This document shows, piece after piece, positions 47,411 to 56,867 of a stretch of DNA of 64,000 bases. Each line of letters begins with the position of its first letter. The stretch's first letter is position 1. The position numbers and the translations under genes are program-made. The stretch comes from UBA7446 sp038143535 (GTDB lineage Bacteria > Bacteroidota > Bacteroidia > Flavobacteriales > Flavobacteriaceae), in assembly GCA_038143535.1 (NCBI GenBank), contig JAYQMD010000001.1, positions 310,001 to 374,000 of the forward strand, read 5' to 3'. Below the pieces are notes generated by a model. That model did no database searches and was not told the origin of the DNA. It was given only the letters and a program-made list of their open reading frames with translations.

Positions 47411-47680
47411 CTAATTACCTGCAAAAGGAGTTTCAAAAAGACCTACTGCCAACTCTGCCCATATTAACATGAATATTAAAACCAATATTCCAATGTATAG
47501 GATTCGATTTTTTAAATTCTTTATACGATTACTCACAAAATTAATTCCAATACTAAGGAAGATTAGTAGAAAACCCATAATAATGAAATCAAATACACTC
47601 CAGTTAATTACATCAGTGATAGTTATTCCAATTAAAGGAATTAATAACAAAAAAAGAGGATAAAGAATTCTTTTTGACAT
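47411..47680 (-). CDS. Small membrane protein of unknown function
   Basis: The protein has 89 residues with three predicted helices (about 7-23, 29-48 and 62-82). Codon use is AT-rich like the surrounding patch. It has no neighbours in an operon and lies just outside the left 36-bp repeat. I do not recognise it; expression is plausible because hydrophobicity is coherent over the whole length. Confidence 0.55.
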   Translation of the reverse strand: MSKRILYPLFLLLIPLIGITITDVINWSVFDFIIMGFLLIFLSIGINFVSNRIKNLKNRILYIGILVLIFMLIWAELAVGLFETPFAGN

Positions 47681-47704
47681 GCTCTAAAATAATAAAATGA
47701 TTAT

Positions 47705-47740
47705 CTATAAAATAGTAAAACCGTTTTATTGTTTTAGTAG
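47705..47740. repeat. Left copy of the 36-bp direct repeat (att-like)
   Basis: It matches 49874-49909 at 34 of 36 positions, with the last 22 identical. Extended leftward (47692-47740 against 49861-49909) the match is 43 of 49. The right copy is the terminator and 3' edge of tRNA-fMet, so this left copy looks like a duplicated tRNA boundary. Confidence 0.8.
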
Positions 47741-47756
47741 ATAACTCTATTGAAAT
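47738..47756. repeat. Short direct repeat, copy 1
   Basis: TAGATAACTCTATTGAAAT matches 48794-48812 at 18 of 19 positions. It begins in the last three bases of the left 36-bp repeat; the second copy lies inside the recombinase remnant. Confidence 0.6.
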
Positions 47757-47794
47757 TAGGTTATTAATGCTGCCAATAATATTTAATGCTACTA

Positions 47795-48487
47795 CTAAAA
47801 GTCTGCAATACGAATTAACATCAATATGTTTACTACTTTTCTTATTTCAGAAACGTTCTTAGAAAACTCTGCAAAAAGCGGATCTGACATCATTTTTTTT
47901 GAGTCGGTTAAGGCAGTTTTAATGTCAGGATGACCGATCCAAGCAAAATGAGTGTAATCTCCTGTTTTCCCAACCATTGGAGCTGCTAAGCCGTATGATC
48001 TGTCAGAAAAGTTCAGTTTTTTAGCCATTTTTTTGGTGAAATCTTTAAACTCACTTAAATAAAGACCAGGATTTGAAACCTCCATTTGATAAAACATAAA
48101 TACATTATCTTCGGCCCAGTCCTCATCATTATACCATATTGGAGTGTTTAAAGTTTGAGAGATATTAGAAGAAAAAGCTTCTAATTTCCTCTCCCATACC
48201 AATTGCGCTTCTTTAGATTGACCATAAGAAATAAATGCTTTTTCAAATGCAGTTTCACTTGGAAAACAAAATTGTATTGTATGTGTTGCTTCATTTGAAC
48301 CATTAGGGCCGTAAGCAAACAACGATTTTGTTGCTTCCAGGTTTTTACCCCATTCTGTATCCATCAAATCATTCATAGCTGAAACAACCATTTCAGGCTC
48401 ATCGACTTTGATATCAAACAATAAACAGTATTGTGCGGATGTATTCAAGCTTAAACACAACCAAAGAATTACTAATATTTTATTCAT
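47795..48487 (-). CDS. Secreted protein of unknown function, possible tandem alpha-beta barrel
   Basis: The protein has 230 residues with a signal peptide ending near LNTSAQYC. Two halves (CLLFDIKVDEPEMVVSAMND and MFYQMEVSNPGLYLSEFKDF) look like repeated ferredoxin-like units, as in dimeric alpha-beta-barrel (EthD/NIPSNAP-like) proteins. This is a weak structural guess with no catalytic residues to support it. It is a lone gene inside the repeat-bounded segment and points away from the recombinase remnant. Confidence 0.65.
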   Translation of the reverse strand: MNKILVILWLCLSLNTSAQYCLLFDIKVDEPEMVVSAMNDLMDTEWGKNLEATKSLFAYGPNGSNEATHTIQFCFPSETAFEKAFISYGQSKEAQLVWERKLEAFSSNISQTLNTPIWYNDEDWAEDNVFMFYQMEVSNPGLYLSEFKDFTKKMAKKLNFSDRSYGLAAPMVGKTGDYTHFAWIGHPDIKTALTDSKKMMSDPLFAEFSKNVSEIRKVVNILMLIRIADF

Positions 48488-48504
48488 TACATTAAATTTT
48501 AAAG

Positions 48505-48885
48505 TTGATTTGTCTCAAAAATAACAATAAATTACACACCTCAAGTATAGATGCTATACAAACGCAAATTTTTGATATGCGTTGTAAGCTACTTTTGCAG
48601 TCCAATAGCGTGCAAATTGACCATAAAAGAAGGCTAATTGGTTCGATATTTCCAGAAAAATTTCAATTTCAAAATAAAAAAGTTCGAACCGCTGATATTA
48701 ACCCTATTTTACACAAAATTGCAGAATTTAACAGAGTAAAACAAGAAAATAAAAAAAGTGACAAATCTCAGAAAAAAGATTTGTCCCGGTGTGTAGATAA
48801 CTCTGTTGAAATATCGAACTTTGATTTCACACCTCGAGATTTTGAGATTACCATTCAAACTATATACCTAATTCAAAATGATTAA
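48505..48885 (+). pseudogene. C-terminal remnant of a serine site-specific recombinase
   Basis: The open frame gives 126 residues. The middle, HKRRLIGSIFPEKFQFQNKK then VRTADINPILHKIAEFN, resembles the C-terminal end of flavobacterial large serine recombinases. The resolvase catalytic domain and zinc-ribbon parts are missing, so this is a truncated fragment. The tail after residue 90 is probably frame read-through into flanking DNA. It lies between two direct repeats and near tRNA-fMet, which fits a decayed integrated element. Family assignment is from pattern memory and needs a profile search. Confidence 0.55.
48794..48812. repeat. Short direct repeat, copy 2
   Basis: TAGATAACTCTGTTGAAAT; 18 of 19 identical to 47738-47756. 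A weaker relative lies at 47252-47288. Confidence 0.6.
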
Positions 48886-48950
48886 CATTATTTTAACTGT
48901 GTTCATTAATCCTAATTGATAATTTACTATCTAAAATTAAAAGTGCCTTT

Positions 48951-49812
48951 ATGCGAATTATATTTAAATTATTTACAATAATCCTATTGTTTTCATGTAA
49001 CAAAAATGAAGACCCTCAAGAACAGGTCACTAATGATTGCACAGGAGAATATGCTTCAGAAGAAATACAAGATACTCTTGTGTCGGCTTTTTTTGGACTT
49101 GATAATGCACTACCAAGTCTATTTTTATGTAATCAACAAGCAGGCCTGTTAGATGGTATGCCTGTTAATTTTAAATTCCCATTAGATGCATCCAGTTTAT
49201 CGGAAACTGATTTTGAAGTTATAGATAGCCTAGGAAATATACATACCCCTATTTGTGTTTCTATGGCCCCCGCAGATGAAAATGGAGAAAATCGAACTGT
49301 GCTTCTTAGGTGAATTTGGGACAGCTGTTACCAATCCACCTGTTGAAGTTAGAGTTATAGGGGATTTATTTACAACTGATACTTTTTCTGGAGAGTCAGT
49401 TTGTTTAGAAATCATAAACCTAAACGGAATCACTACTACTAATGTTATTCCGCTTGCTGATGGACCAAGTTTATTCTTTGCCCAAAGAATTGATGATAAT
49501 CTGAATGAATGTAATTCAGGTACACAAACGATTCAAGTTGCTTGGAATGGTGGCGTTACACCGTATATAAGTGGTGATACCGAATCTGACTTATTTCAGT
49601 ACTATGTTGGATATTCTTACTGTTCTGGAGTTCTAATACCGCATGAGCCTATTTCGATAGCAGATATAAATGACAACGACAACTTTCACCAACTTTGTTT
49701 TTCTACAAGTGATGAAATTGTTAAAATTTCAATGGCGGCTAACACGGTTGAAGACCCAAACCAAGACCCAAATTTATACAGTGAAATTGATGTGAGTTCC
49801 TGCACTCAGTAA
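48951..49812 (+). CDS. Lipoprotein of unknown function, frameshifted
   Basis: The lipoprotein signal MRIIFKLFTIILLFSC is followed by an acidic region and then beta-rich sequence without known motifs; corrected length is about 286 residues. The frame breaks at about 49302-49308. The first frame ends RTVLLR; the second continues LGEFGTAVTNPPVEVRVIGD. Removing one base joins them as VLLGEFGTAV. Several Cys residues lie in the mature part. It is the last gene of the accessory patch and is followed by a bidirectional terminator. Confidence 0.7.
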
Positions 49813-49860
49813 AATATGGATATCTGCAGAATATTAGACCAAATTATCACTTCAGAAATA

Positions 49861-49901
49861 AAAAAACGGTTAACTATATAATAGTATAACCGTTTTATTG
49901 T
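49861..49901. terminator. Bidirectional terminator between the lipoprotein gene and tRNA-fMet
   Basis: AAAACGGTTA and TAACCGTTTT arms, extended by ACTA / TAGT with one bulged base, enclose a 5-nt loop. A and T tracts on both sides make it usable in either direction: for the tRNA (minus) and the lipoprotein gene (plus). Its right arm is part of the 36-bp repeat. Confidence 0.8.
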
Positions 49902-49906
49902 TTTAG

Positions 49907-49909
<3 letters not shown>
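49874..49909. repeat. Right copy of the 36-bp direct repeat, at the 3' end of tRNA-fMet
   Basis: 34 of 36 positions are identical to 47705-47740. It overlaps the last 3 nt of the tRNA and extends into the terminator. Confidence 0.8.
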
Positions 49910-49979
<70 letters not shown>

Positions 49980-49989
49980 ATGTGGACGC

Positions 49990-50019
49990 CAAAAATACAA
50001 AACTTCTCTCATATAGCAA
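49990..50019 (-). promoter_or_regulatory. Promoter of tRNA-fMet
   Basis: On the minus strand: TTG (50017-50019), a 19-nt spacer, TATTTTTG (49990-49997). This is a full match to the Bacteroidetes consensus. Confidence 0.75.
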
Positions 50020-50037
50020 TAGCTCTTCGGCAATCCT

Positions 50038-50045
50038 TACCTTTG
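50038..50045 (+). promoter_or_regulatory. Promoter -7 element of era
   Basis: TACCTTTG matches TAnnTTTG and ends 4 nt before the era ATG (50050), implying a leaderless or very short-leader mRNA. Confidence 0.5.
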
Positions 50046-50049
50046 CATC

Positions 50050-50922
50050 ATGCATAAAGCAGGTTTTGTCAACATTATCGGAAGTCCAAACGTGGGAAAG
50101 TCTACCCTTATAAATGCCATATTGGGAGAAAAACTTGTCATTACCAATGCCAAAGCACAAACCACACGCCACAGAATTCTCGGTATGTTAAATGCAGATA
50201 ACTACCAACTTATTCTTTCTGATACACCCGGGATTATTCAACCTGCCTACAAGCTGCAAGAGAGCATGATGGATGCCATGCAATCTGTTTTTGATGAGGC
50301 TGACTTATTGATATATTTGGTAGAGATTGGTGAGAAAAAAGCTAAAATTGAAAGTATTATCCAACGCCTGGCCAAAACAGACAAACCACTATTCCTAGTC
50401 ATTAATAAAATCGATAAAGGCAATCAGAAGTTGCTGGAAGAGACTATTGATGCTTGGAAAGAACAGTTGCCCAATGCACAAATAAGAAGTATTTCGGCTC
50501 TTGAAAAATTTCAAATTGAAGAATTGGTAGCGCAAATGGTAGCCCTGCTGCCCGAACACCAACCCTATTTTCCAAAAGATCAGCTTACCGACAAGTCCGA
50601 ACGCTTTGTGGTAAATGAAGCCGTCCGAGACAAGATATTGTCAAACTACGACAAAGAAATTCCGTATTCGGTTGAGGTCACAACAGACGCTTTTAAGGTC
50701 GAAGATAGCATTATAAAAATTAGCGCAGTTATATTTGTCGAGCGCAATTCTCAAAAGGGAATTTTGATCGGACATAAGGGCGCAGCCCTAAAAAAAGTGG
50801 GGACTCAAGCCCGTCGTGATTTAGAACGATTTTTTGAAAAAAAAGTGCATCTAGAACTCTTTGTTAAAGTAAACAAAGATTGGCGCTCAAATGCGAATGC
50901 CCTAAAACGTTTTGGATATTAA
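50050..50922 (+). CDS. era: GTPase Era
   Basis: This 290-residue GTPase is needed for 30S ribosome maturation. G1 is GSPNVGKSTL, G3 DTPGI, G4 NKID, and the C-terminal KH domain carries RNSQKGILIGHKGAALKKVG. The length is normal. It is followed 29 nt later by der, another ribosome-assembly GTPase; the two are probably co-transcribed. Confidence 0.97.
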   Translation: MHKAGFVNIIGSPNVGKSTLINAILGEKLVITNAKAQTTRHRILGMLNADNYQLILSDTPGIIQPAYKLQESMMDAMQSVFDEADLLIYLVEIGEKKAKIESIIQRLAKTDKPLFLVINKIDKGNQKLLEETIDAWKEQLPNAQIRSISALEKFQIEELVAQMVALLPEHQPYFPKDQLTDKSERFVVNEAVRDKILSNYDKEIPYSVEVTTDAFKVEDSIIKISAVIFVERNSQKGILIGHKGAALKKVGTQARRDLERFFEKKVHLELFVKVNKDWRSNANALKRFGY

Positions 50923-50951
50923 AAACCACACACTTAACCTGTAAATTAATT

Positions 50952-52256
50952 ATGCGAAACCTAGTTGCAATTGTTGGAAGACCTAATGTAGGTAAATCTA
51001 CCCTGTTTAATCGCATGGTCCAGCGACGTGAAGCTATAGTAGATGCCACAAGTGGCGTTACACGCGACAGAGAATACGGTAAAGCCGATTGGAATGGCTG
51101 TGAATTTACACTCATTGACACCGGCGGATATGTAGTAGGTGGAGATGATTCCTATGAAAAAGAAATTGACCAGCAAGTTGAAATTGCCATTTCGGAAGCA
51201 GATGCCATTATTTTTATGGTTGATGTAGAAACAGGCATTAATATTATGGATGAAGAAGTGGCCAAGTTGCTGCGCAAATCTGATAAGCCTGTTTTTCTTG
51301 TTGTGAATAAGGTAGATAACGCCAAACGCATCATGTCCTCTGTTGAGTTTTATACTTTGGGTATCGATAGCTTATTTCATACCTCTGCCATGAACGGTGG
51401 GGGTACGGGCGATTTATTAGACGCATTGGTTTCTGCACTTCCAGATAAAAGTGCACCAATAGTCGATGGGTTGCCCCGCTTTGCAGTAGTAGGTAGACCC
51501 AATGCCGGTAAATCTTCTTTTGTAAATGCCCTTATTGGTGAGCCTCGAAACATTGTTAAAGACGAAGCGGGTACCACTCGTGACAGTATTGATACGGTTT
51601 ATAACCGTTTTGGTTTTGAGTTTTGCCTTGTAGACACAGCTGGCATCCGTAGAAAAACCAAAGTAAAAGCCAATATTGAGTTTTACGCTGTCATGCGCGC
51701 CTTGCGGTCTATCGAATTTTCGGATGTATGCATGCTTGTTTTCGATGCAACCAGATCTTTTGATTCGCAGGTCAAAAACATATTTTGGTTGGCCGCCCGA
51801 AATCACAAGGGGATCGTAATCTTAGTAAATAAGTGGGATTTGGTTGACAAAGACACCAACAGTACCAAAAAAGTTGAAGAATACATTCGCGAGGAAATAT
51901 CGCCTTTTACAGATGTACCCATAGTATTTGTTTCTTCCCTTACCAAACAGCGTGTATTCAAGGCCATAGAAACGGCAGTAGACGTGTATAAACGCCGTTC
52001 ACAACGCATTCCTACGAGGAAACTCAACGATTATATACTTCCCATCATTGAAAAAAATCCACCACCAGCTTTAAAGGGTAAGTATGTTAAAATAAAGTTT
52101 GTGACCCAATTACATTCCCCACATCCACAGTTTGCTTTTTTCTGCAATCTGCCCCAATACGTTAAAGATCCATACAAGCGATTTTTGGAAAATAAGCTCC
52201 GTGAAGCGTATGATTTTAGTGGAGTAACAATCGATATTTTTATAAGGAAGAAGTAA
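50952..52256 (+). CDS. der: GTPase Der (EngA)
   Basis: The protein has 434 residues with two tandem GTPase domains, G1 motifs GRPNVGKSTL (residues 8-17) and GRPNAGKSSF (about 181). Two DTAG/DTGG and two NKxD motifs are present, and the C-terminal KH-like domain ends the protein. It acts in 50S subunit assembly. ATG 50952 is preferred over an upstream ATG inside era that gives 24 unrelated residues. Confidence 0.97.
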   Translation: MRNLVAIVGRPNVGKSTLFNRMVQRREAIVDATSGVTRDREYGKADWNGCEFTLIDTGGYVVGGDDSYEKEIDQQVEIAISEADAIIFMVDVETGINIMDEEVAKLLRKSDKPVFLVVNKVDNAKRIMSSVEFYTLGIDSLFHTSAMNGGGTGDLLDALVSALPDKSAPIVDGLPRFAVVGRPNAGKSSFVNALIGEPRNIVKDEAGTTRDSIDTVYNRFGFEFCLVDTAGIRRKTKVKANIEFYAVMRALRSIEFSDVCMLVFDATRSFDSQVKNIFWLAARNHKGIVILVNKWDLVDKDTNSTKKVEEYIREEISPFTDVPIVFVSSLTKQRVFKAIETAVDVYKRRSQRIPTRKLNDYILPIIEKNPPPALKGKYVKIKFVTQLHSPHPQFAFFCNLPQYVKDPYKRFLENKLREAYDFSGVTIDIFIRKK

Positions 52257-52577
52257 TTAAATCTCTGCTTTTATACGCAGCAACTCCTGCCGAATTTTTT
52301 GTAGTTTCTTTAAAACGCTTAGGTTTCCTTTTTTTTCTCTGCTGAGTTCTTTTTTGGCACCTTCAAGTGTAAATCCACGCTCCTTTATCAAGCTGAATAT
52401 CAACTCAAACTTTTCAATATCCTTTGCTGAAAATTTGCGTGTTCCGCTTTGGTTTTTCTTTGGACTGATGATTTGGAACTCTTTTTCCCAATAACGTATC
52501 AAAGAAGGTTTTACTTCAAAGGATTCGGCCACCTCGCCTATGCTGTAGTACAATTTTTCAGGTAAACGATGTCGCAT
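52257..52577 (-). CDS. MerR-family transcriptional regulator
   Basis: The protein has 106 residues. The MerR winged helix spans YYSIGEVAESFEVKPSLIRYWEKEF and the following SGTRKFSAKDIEKFELIFSLIKERGFTLEGAKKEL. A short coiled coil follows and there is no effector domain. It begins at the stop codon of the full-length M23 peptidase gene (TAATG overlap), so the two genes form an operon. The target is unknown. Confidence 0.9.
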   Translation of the reverse strand: MRHRLPEKLYYSIGEVAESFEVKPSLIRYWEKEFQIISPKKNQSGTRKFSAKDIEKFELIFSLIKERGFTLEGAKKELSREKKGNLSVLKKLQKIRQELLRIKAEI

Positions 52578-53554
52578 TAGTCAAGCGATTGATTCTCGCG
52601 GTTAGCAGCTTCTAACATGGCCTCAAATTCTTCTGGATTAAGGTCGCCAGAAAAGAAATTAATAGGCTTGATTGCCTTGCCGTCTTAGTGGATTTCATAA
52701 TGAAGGTGTGGGGCTTGCGATCGTCCTGTATTACCCACATAGCCAATGATATCGCCCCGATTGACACGCTGACCCCGCTTTACGTTATAATCACTCAGGT
52801 GGGCATATAATGTTACATAACCATAACCGTGGTCTATACGTATGTGTTTTCCATAGCCAAACGAACGGTTGTCTGCTCGGGTAACTTTACCGTTGCTTGT
52901 CGCGTAAATAGGCGTTCCTCTTGGAGATGTAAAATCCATCCCCTTGTGTTTGCGACGGGCTTTGGTAAAGGGGTCTGTACGCCATCCATAACCAGATGCC
53001 ATACGTTTTAAATCATCATTTTTAATGGGTTGAATTGAAGGAATTGCAGCCAATAATTTTTCCTTGTCAAGTGCCAATCGCTGCACTTCATCAAATGACT
53101 TGGATTGAATAACCACCTGTTTGGACAAAATATCCAATTGTTTTGTGGTGCTGATAATCAAGTCTGAATTGGCATAACCCTCCAAGTTTTTATATCGGTT
53201 TGCACCACCAAAACCAGCTTTCCTAACGTCATCGGGCACTGGGTTGGTTTCAAACACCACGCGGTAAATCTGGTTATCGCGCTCCTGTAAATGATCGAGG
53301 ACTTCTTCGACCTTGTTCATTTTTCGTTGTAATTGCTCGTAGTTGAGTTTGTAGTTTTCGAGTTCCCGTGCTTGCGCAATCTCAGTGGGAGTACTGATGG
53401 CAGGAGTGGAAAGTAAAAAGAATACGAAGGCTATACCGAATAGGCCAGAAGCCGTTAGAAAGGCCAAGACATTACGTGCTTTTCGTCGATTTCTAACCTC
53501 TATTTTTCGATAAGATAGACTCTCTTGGTCGTAGTAATACTTAACCTTTGCCAT
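52577..53554 (-). CDS. M23-family murein endopeptidase, interrupted by an in-frame TAA
   Basis: The protein is 325 residues when read through. It has an N-terminal membrane anchor (about 30-48) and a coiled coil. The LytM/M23 domain has zinc ligands in RKHKGMDFTSPRG and APHLHYEIH. A TAA at 52685-52687 stops translation right after HYEIH. The same frame continues DGKAIKPINFFSGDLNPEEFEAMLEAANRENQSLD and stops at the MerR start. That tail matches the usual end of flavobacterial M23 proteins, so TAA probably stands for a Lys codon (AAA). The catalytic domain is complete even in the truncated form. Confidence 0.9.
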
Positions 53555-53599
53555 TCCGTAAAATGTACTATTTTTACTCCGCTGAATAAGCGTTTACTA

Positions 53600-53607
53600 C
53601 AAAGATA
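53600..53607 (-). promoter_or_regulatory. Promoter -7 element of the M23 peptidase operon
   Basis: TATCTTTG on the minus strand, 45 nt upstream of the ATG at 53554, matches TAnnTTTG. No clear -33 element was found. Confidence 0.45.
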
Positions 53608-53637
53608 CGTAATTCAGACTAACCATTAAACGGTTTC

Positions 53638-56249
53638 ATGAAATCACAAGACATTCGCGCAAAGTTTTTAGACTTTTTTACTGACAAAGAACACAAGATT
53701 GTAGCCTCTGCACCCATGGTTATGAAAAATGACCCGACGCTTATGTTTACCAATGCTGGTATGAACCAGTTCAAGGAATATTTTCTGGGCAACAAAGCCG
53801 CTGCTGACAAAAGAGTTGCCGATACCCAGAAGTGTCTGCGCGTATCTGGCAAGCACAATGACCTCGAAGAAGTTGGGAAAGACACCTACCACCACACCAT
53901 GTTTGAGATGCTCGGAAACTGGAGTTTTGGAGATTACTTTAAAAAAGAAGCCATTGCCTATGCCTGGGAGTTTCTTACTGAAGAAATGCAAATCGATAAA
54001 AACGATTTGTATGTGACTGTATTTGAAGGGGACGACGCTGAAGGGCTTTCAAAAGACGACGAAGCCATTTCTTTTTGGGAATCACATATTGCACCCGAAC
54101 GTATTCTTATGGGTTCCAAAGCAGACAATTTTTGGGAAATGGGCGATCAAGGGCCTTGTGGTCCCTGCTCTGAAATTCACGTGGACATAAGGTCTGCAGA
54201 GGACAAAGCCAAAGTTGACGGTGCCACGCTTGTCAATATGGATCACCCGCAAGTAGTTGAAGTGTGGAATTTGGTATTTATTGAGTTTAACAGAAAAGCC
54301 AATGGTTCCCTTGAAAAATTGCCTGAAAAGCACGTGGACACGGGTATGGGCTTCGAACGCCTTTGTATGGTGGTTCAAGGCGAACAATCCAATTACGATA
54401 CCGATGTGTTTACACCCCTCATTCGCGAGATCGAAACCCGCACAGCTTCCGGTTACGGCAAAAAAGAGGAAGTCGATATTGCCATTCGCGTAATTGCCGA
54501 TCACCTCAGAGCGGTTTCTTTTTCCATTGCCGACGGCCAATTGCCTTCCAACAACGGAGCGGGTTATGTCATGCGACGTATTCTAAGACGTGCCATCCGC
54601 TATGGCTATACTTTCTTGGATCAAAAAGAACCTTTTATTTATGCATTGGTTAAAACCTTATCTGATCAAATGGGAAGTGCCTTTCCAGAGCTTAAAGACC
54701 AACAAGATCTCATCCGAAACGTCATCAAGGAAGAGGAGCAATCATTCTTAAAAACCTTATCGCAAGGCTTGGTAATGCTTGAGCAGCTCATGAAATCTAA
54801 CGCTGGAAAACAACTCTCGGGAGCAAAGGGTTTTGAGTTGTACGACACTTTTGGTTTCCCCGTTGATTTGACAGCACTTATTTTGTCTGAAAACGACATG
54901 ACCTTAGATGAAGATGCATTTGCTACCGAAATGGCGCAACAAAAAACACGCTCAAGGGCAGCAGCCCAAGTAGAAACCGAAGATTGGATTGATATTAGAG
55001 AAGACGACGAACAGGAATTTGTGGGCTATGACTTACTCAAAACACCCGTAAAAATTGTCAGATACAGAAAGGTAACCACCAAAAATGGCAGCTTATATCA
55101 GTTGGTTTTTAACCTTACGCCTTTCTATCCTGAAGGGGTGGTCAGGTAGGAGATAAGGGCTATTTGGAAGCGCCTAATGGAAATGTTACCTATATCACCG
55201 ACACCAAAAAAGAAAACAATCTGATTATTCATGTGGCCAATCAACTGCCTGCAGATCTCAACGGGTCTTTCACTGCCGTAGTAGATGAACAAAAGCGAAA
55301 TGCTACTGCTGCAAACCACACGGCTACACACCTATTGCATCAAGGCTTACGTTCGGTGCTTGGCACGCATGTTACCCAAAAAGGATCTATGGTGCGCTCA
55401 GGATATTTGCGTTTCGATTTTTCACATTTTGCCAAGCTAACTTCAGACGAACTGATGGCTGTAGAAGCCTTTGTAAATGCCCGAATACAAGAGCAAATTG
55501 ATCTAGTAGAACAGCGCAATACACCCTATCAACAAGCTATTGACAATGGCGCCCTCGCCCTGTTTGGCGAAAAGTATGGCGACACAGTCCGCAGCATTCG
55601 CTTTGGCGAATCTGTTGAGCTTTGTGGCGGTACTCATGTAAAAAATACATCCTCACTTTGGCATTTTACCATAACAGCTGAAACAGCGGTTGCTTCAGGT
55701 ATTAGGCGTATAGAAGCCGTCACAGCTAATGAGGCTAAAAAACGCGTTTATGATCAAGCAGAAACGTTCGAAAAATTAAAAAAACAGTTAAAAAATCCTC
55801 AAGATATATTGGCGTCCGTTGAGGCTTTGCAAGATGAAAACAGCACGCTTAAAAAGGAATTGGAAAACCTCAATAAAAAAGTAGTAGCACAGCTTATTAC
55901 CGAACTCGAAAATAGCAGCCTAACACTAGGAGAAATGTCTGTCATTATTGCGGAGGTTGATTTGGATGGCGCTGGTCTTAAGGATGCCCTTTTCAAACTT
56001 GGGCAAAATCACCAAAATTTGATTGCCGTACTGGGAAGTAAAAAAGGAAATAAACCCCTTTTATCTTGTTATGTTTCCAAAGCACTTGCTCAAAAGGGTA
56101 CTTGGCAAGCCAATGCTATCATCAAAGAAATTAGTCCCCATATTCAAGGAGGAGGAGGTGGCCAACCATTTTTTGCCACTGCAGGAGGAAAGAATCCAAA
56201 TGGAATCCCAGCAGCGTTATCTGCAGCTAAGGACTTGCTGATCAGCTAA
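53638..56249 (+). CDS. alaS: Alanyl-tRNA synthetase, frameshifted
   Basis: The corrected protein is about 870 residues. The class II aminoacylation core (FTNAGMNQFKEYFLG, CLRVSGKHNDLEEVGKDTYHHTMFEMLGNWSFGDYF) is followed by the editing domain (NHTATHLLHQGL, ELCGGTHV) and the C-terminal Gly-rich domain (IQGGGGGQPFFATAGGK). The frame breaks at the G4 run 55135-55138. The first frame reads PEGVVR and stops; one added G gives PEGGGQVGDKGYLEAP, the conserved sequence. Sequencing error is far more likely than loss of an essential synthetase. It converges with the DUF4136 gene (4-nt overlap of stops). Confidence 0.96.
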
Positions 56250-56785
56250 TTTGAAGGCGGATAAGCCGCTAAAATATCTGTAACAAACGTATTTATTTTT
56301 GCTTCACGTTCTTGTGGCGTGCCACTGCTCAATCTGCCGATTCCTTTTCCTTGCCAAACTAATTTCTTGGAAGTCGCATCAATGAGGTCAATATAGAGCA
56401 CTCCACTCGTTGTGGTATTTACATTGTAAGGACGATTGAATCCCCATCCCCAACCCATACCGCCATAAGGACCAAAGAAAGGACCACCCCAGCCAACATA
56501 GCTTTCGCTGACACGTACATTTTTCTCTGCCTTGGTATGAAAACTAACCAAAATATTGGGTGTTTCTGAAGCAACAAAGCCTTTTTCTGCAAGCGTGTTT
56601 TCAATGGCCTTTAGGATGCGTCTTTTGTCTAGGTCTGAAATTTGAGCATCGTCAATGCCGGGTTTGAAAAAAGCATAGGCATTATAGGAAGTAAAATCAA
56701 CGCCAGTATCATAATCTGTACTAACGCGAATAGATGCACAAGAAGTGAGCAAGAGTGCTGCCGCGATGAATAAAAACCGTTTCAT
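56246..56785 (-). CDS. DUF4136 lipoprotein
   Basis: The protein has 179 residues. The lipoprotein signal ends LLLTSC. The opening SIRVSTDYDTGVDFTSYNAYAFF, the RRILKAIENTLAEKGF helix and the closing LVWQGKGIGRL are typical of DUF4136 proteins, whose role in the envelope is unknown. A Gly/Trp/Phe-rich loop (WGGPFFGPYGGMGWGWGF) lies near the middle. It is a single gene between convergent and divergent neighbours. Confidence 0.9.
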   Translation of the reverse strand: MKRFLFIAAALLLTSCASIRVSTDYDTGVDFTSYNAYAFFKPGIDDAQISDLDKRRILKAIENTLAEKGFVASETPNILVSFHTKAEKNVRVSESYVGWGGPFFGPYGGMGWGWGFNRPYNVNTTTSGVLYIDLIDATSKKLVWQGKGIGRLSSGTPQEREAKINTFVTDILAAYPPSN

Positions 56786-56856
56786 AATTGAATTTTTCTA
56801 AAAATAATCAAAAAACATGCCGAATGTATATTTAAATATAAATACATAGAATCACG

Positions 56857-56864
56857 TATTTTTG
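56857..56864 (+). promoter_or_regulatory. Promoter -7 element overlapping the start of the PLP enzyme gene
   Basis: TATTTTTG matches TAnnTTTG. It ends 3 nt before a GTG (56868), and its last bases form a TTG (56862) in the same frame. Transcription should begin at or just before the GTG. Confidence 0.5.
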
Positions 56865-56867
56865 AAT

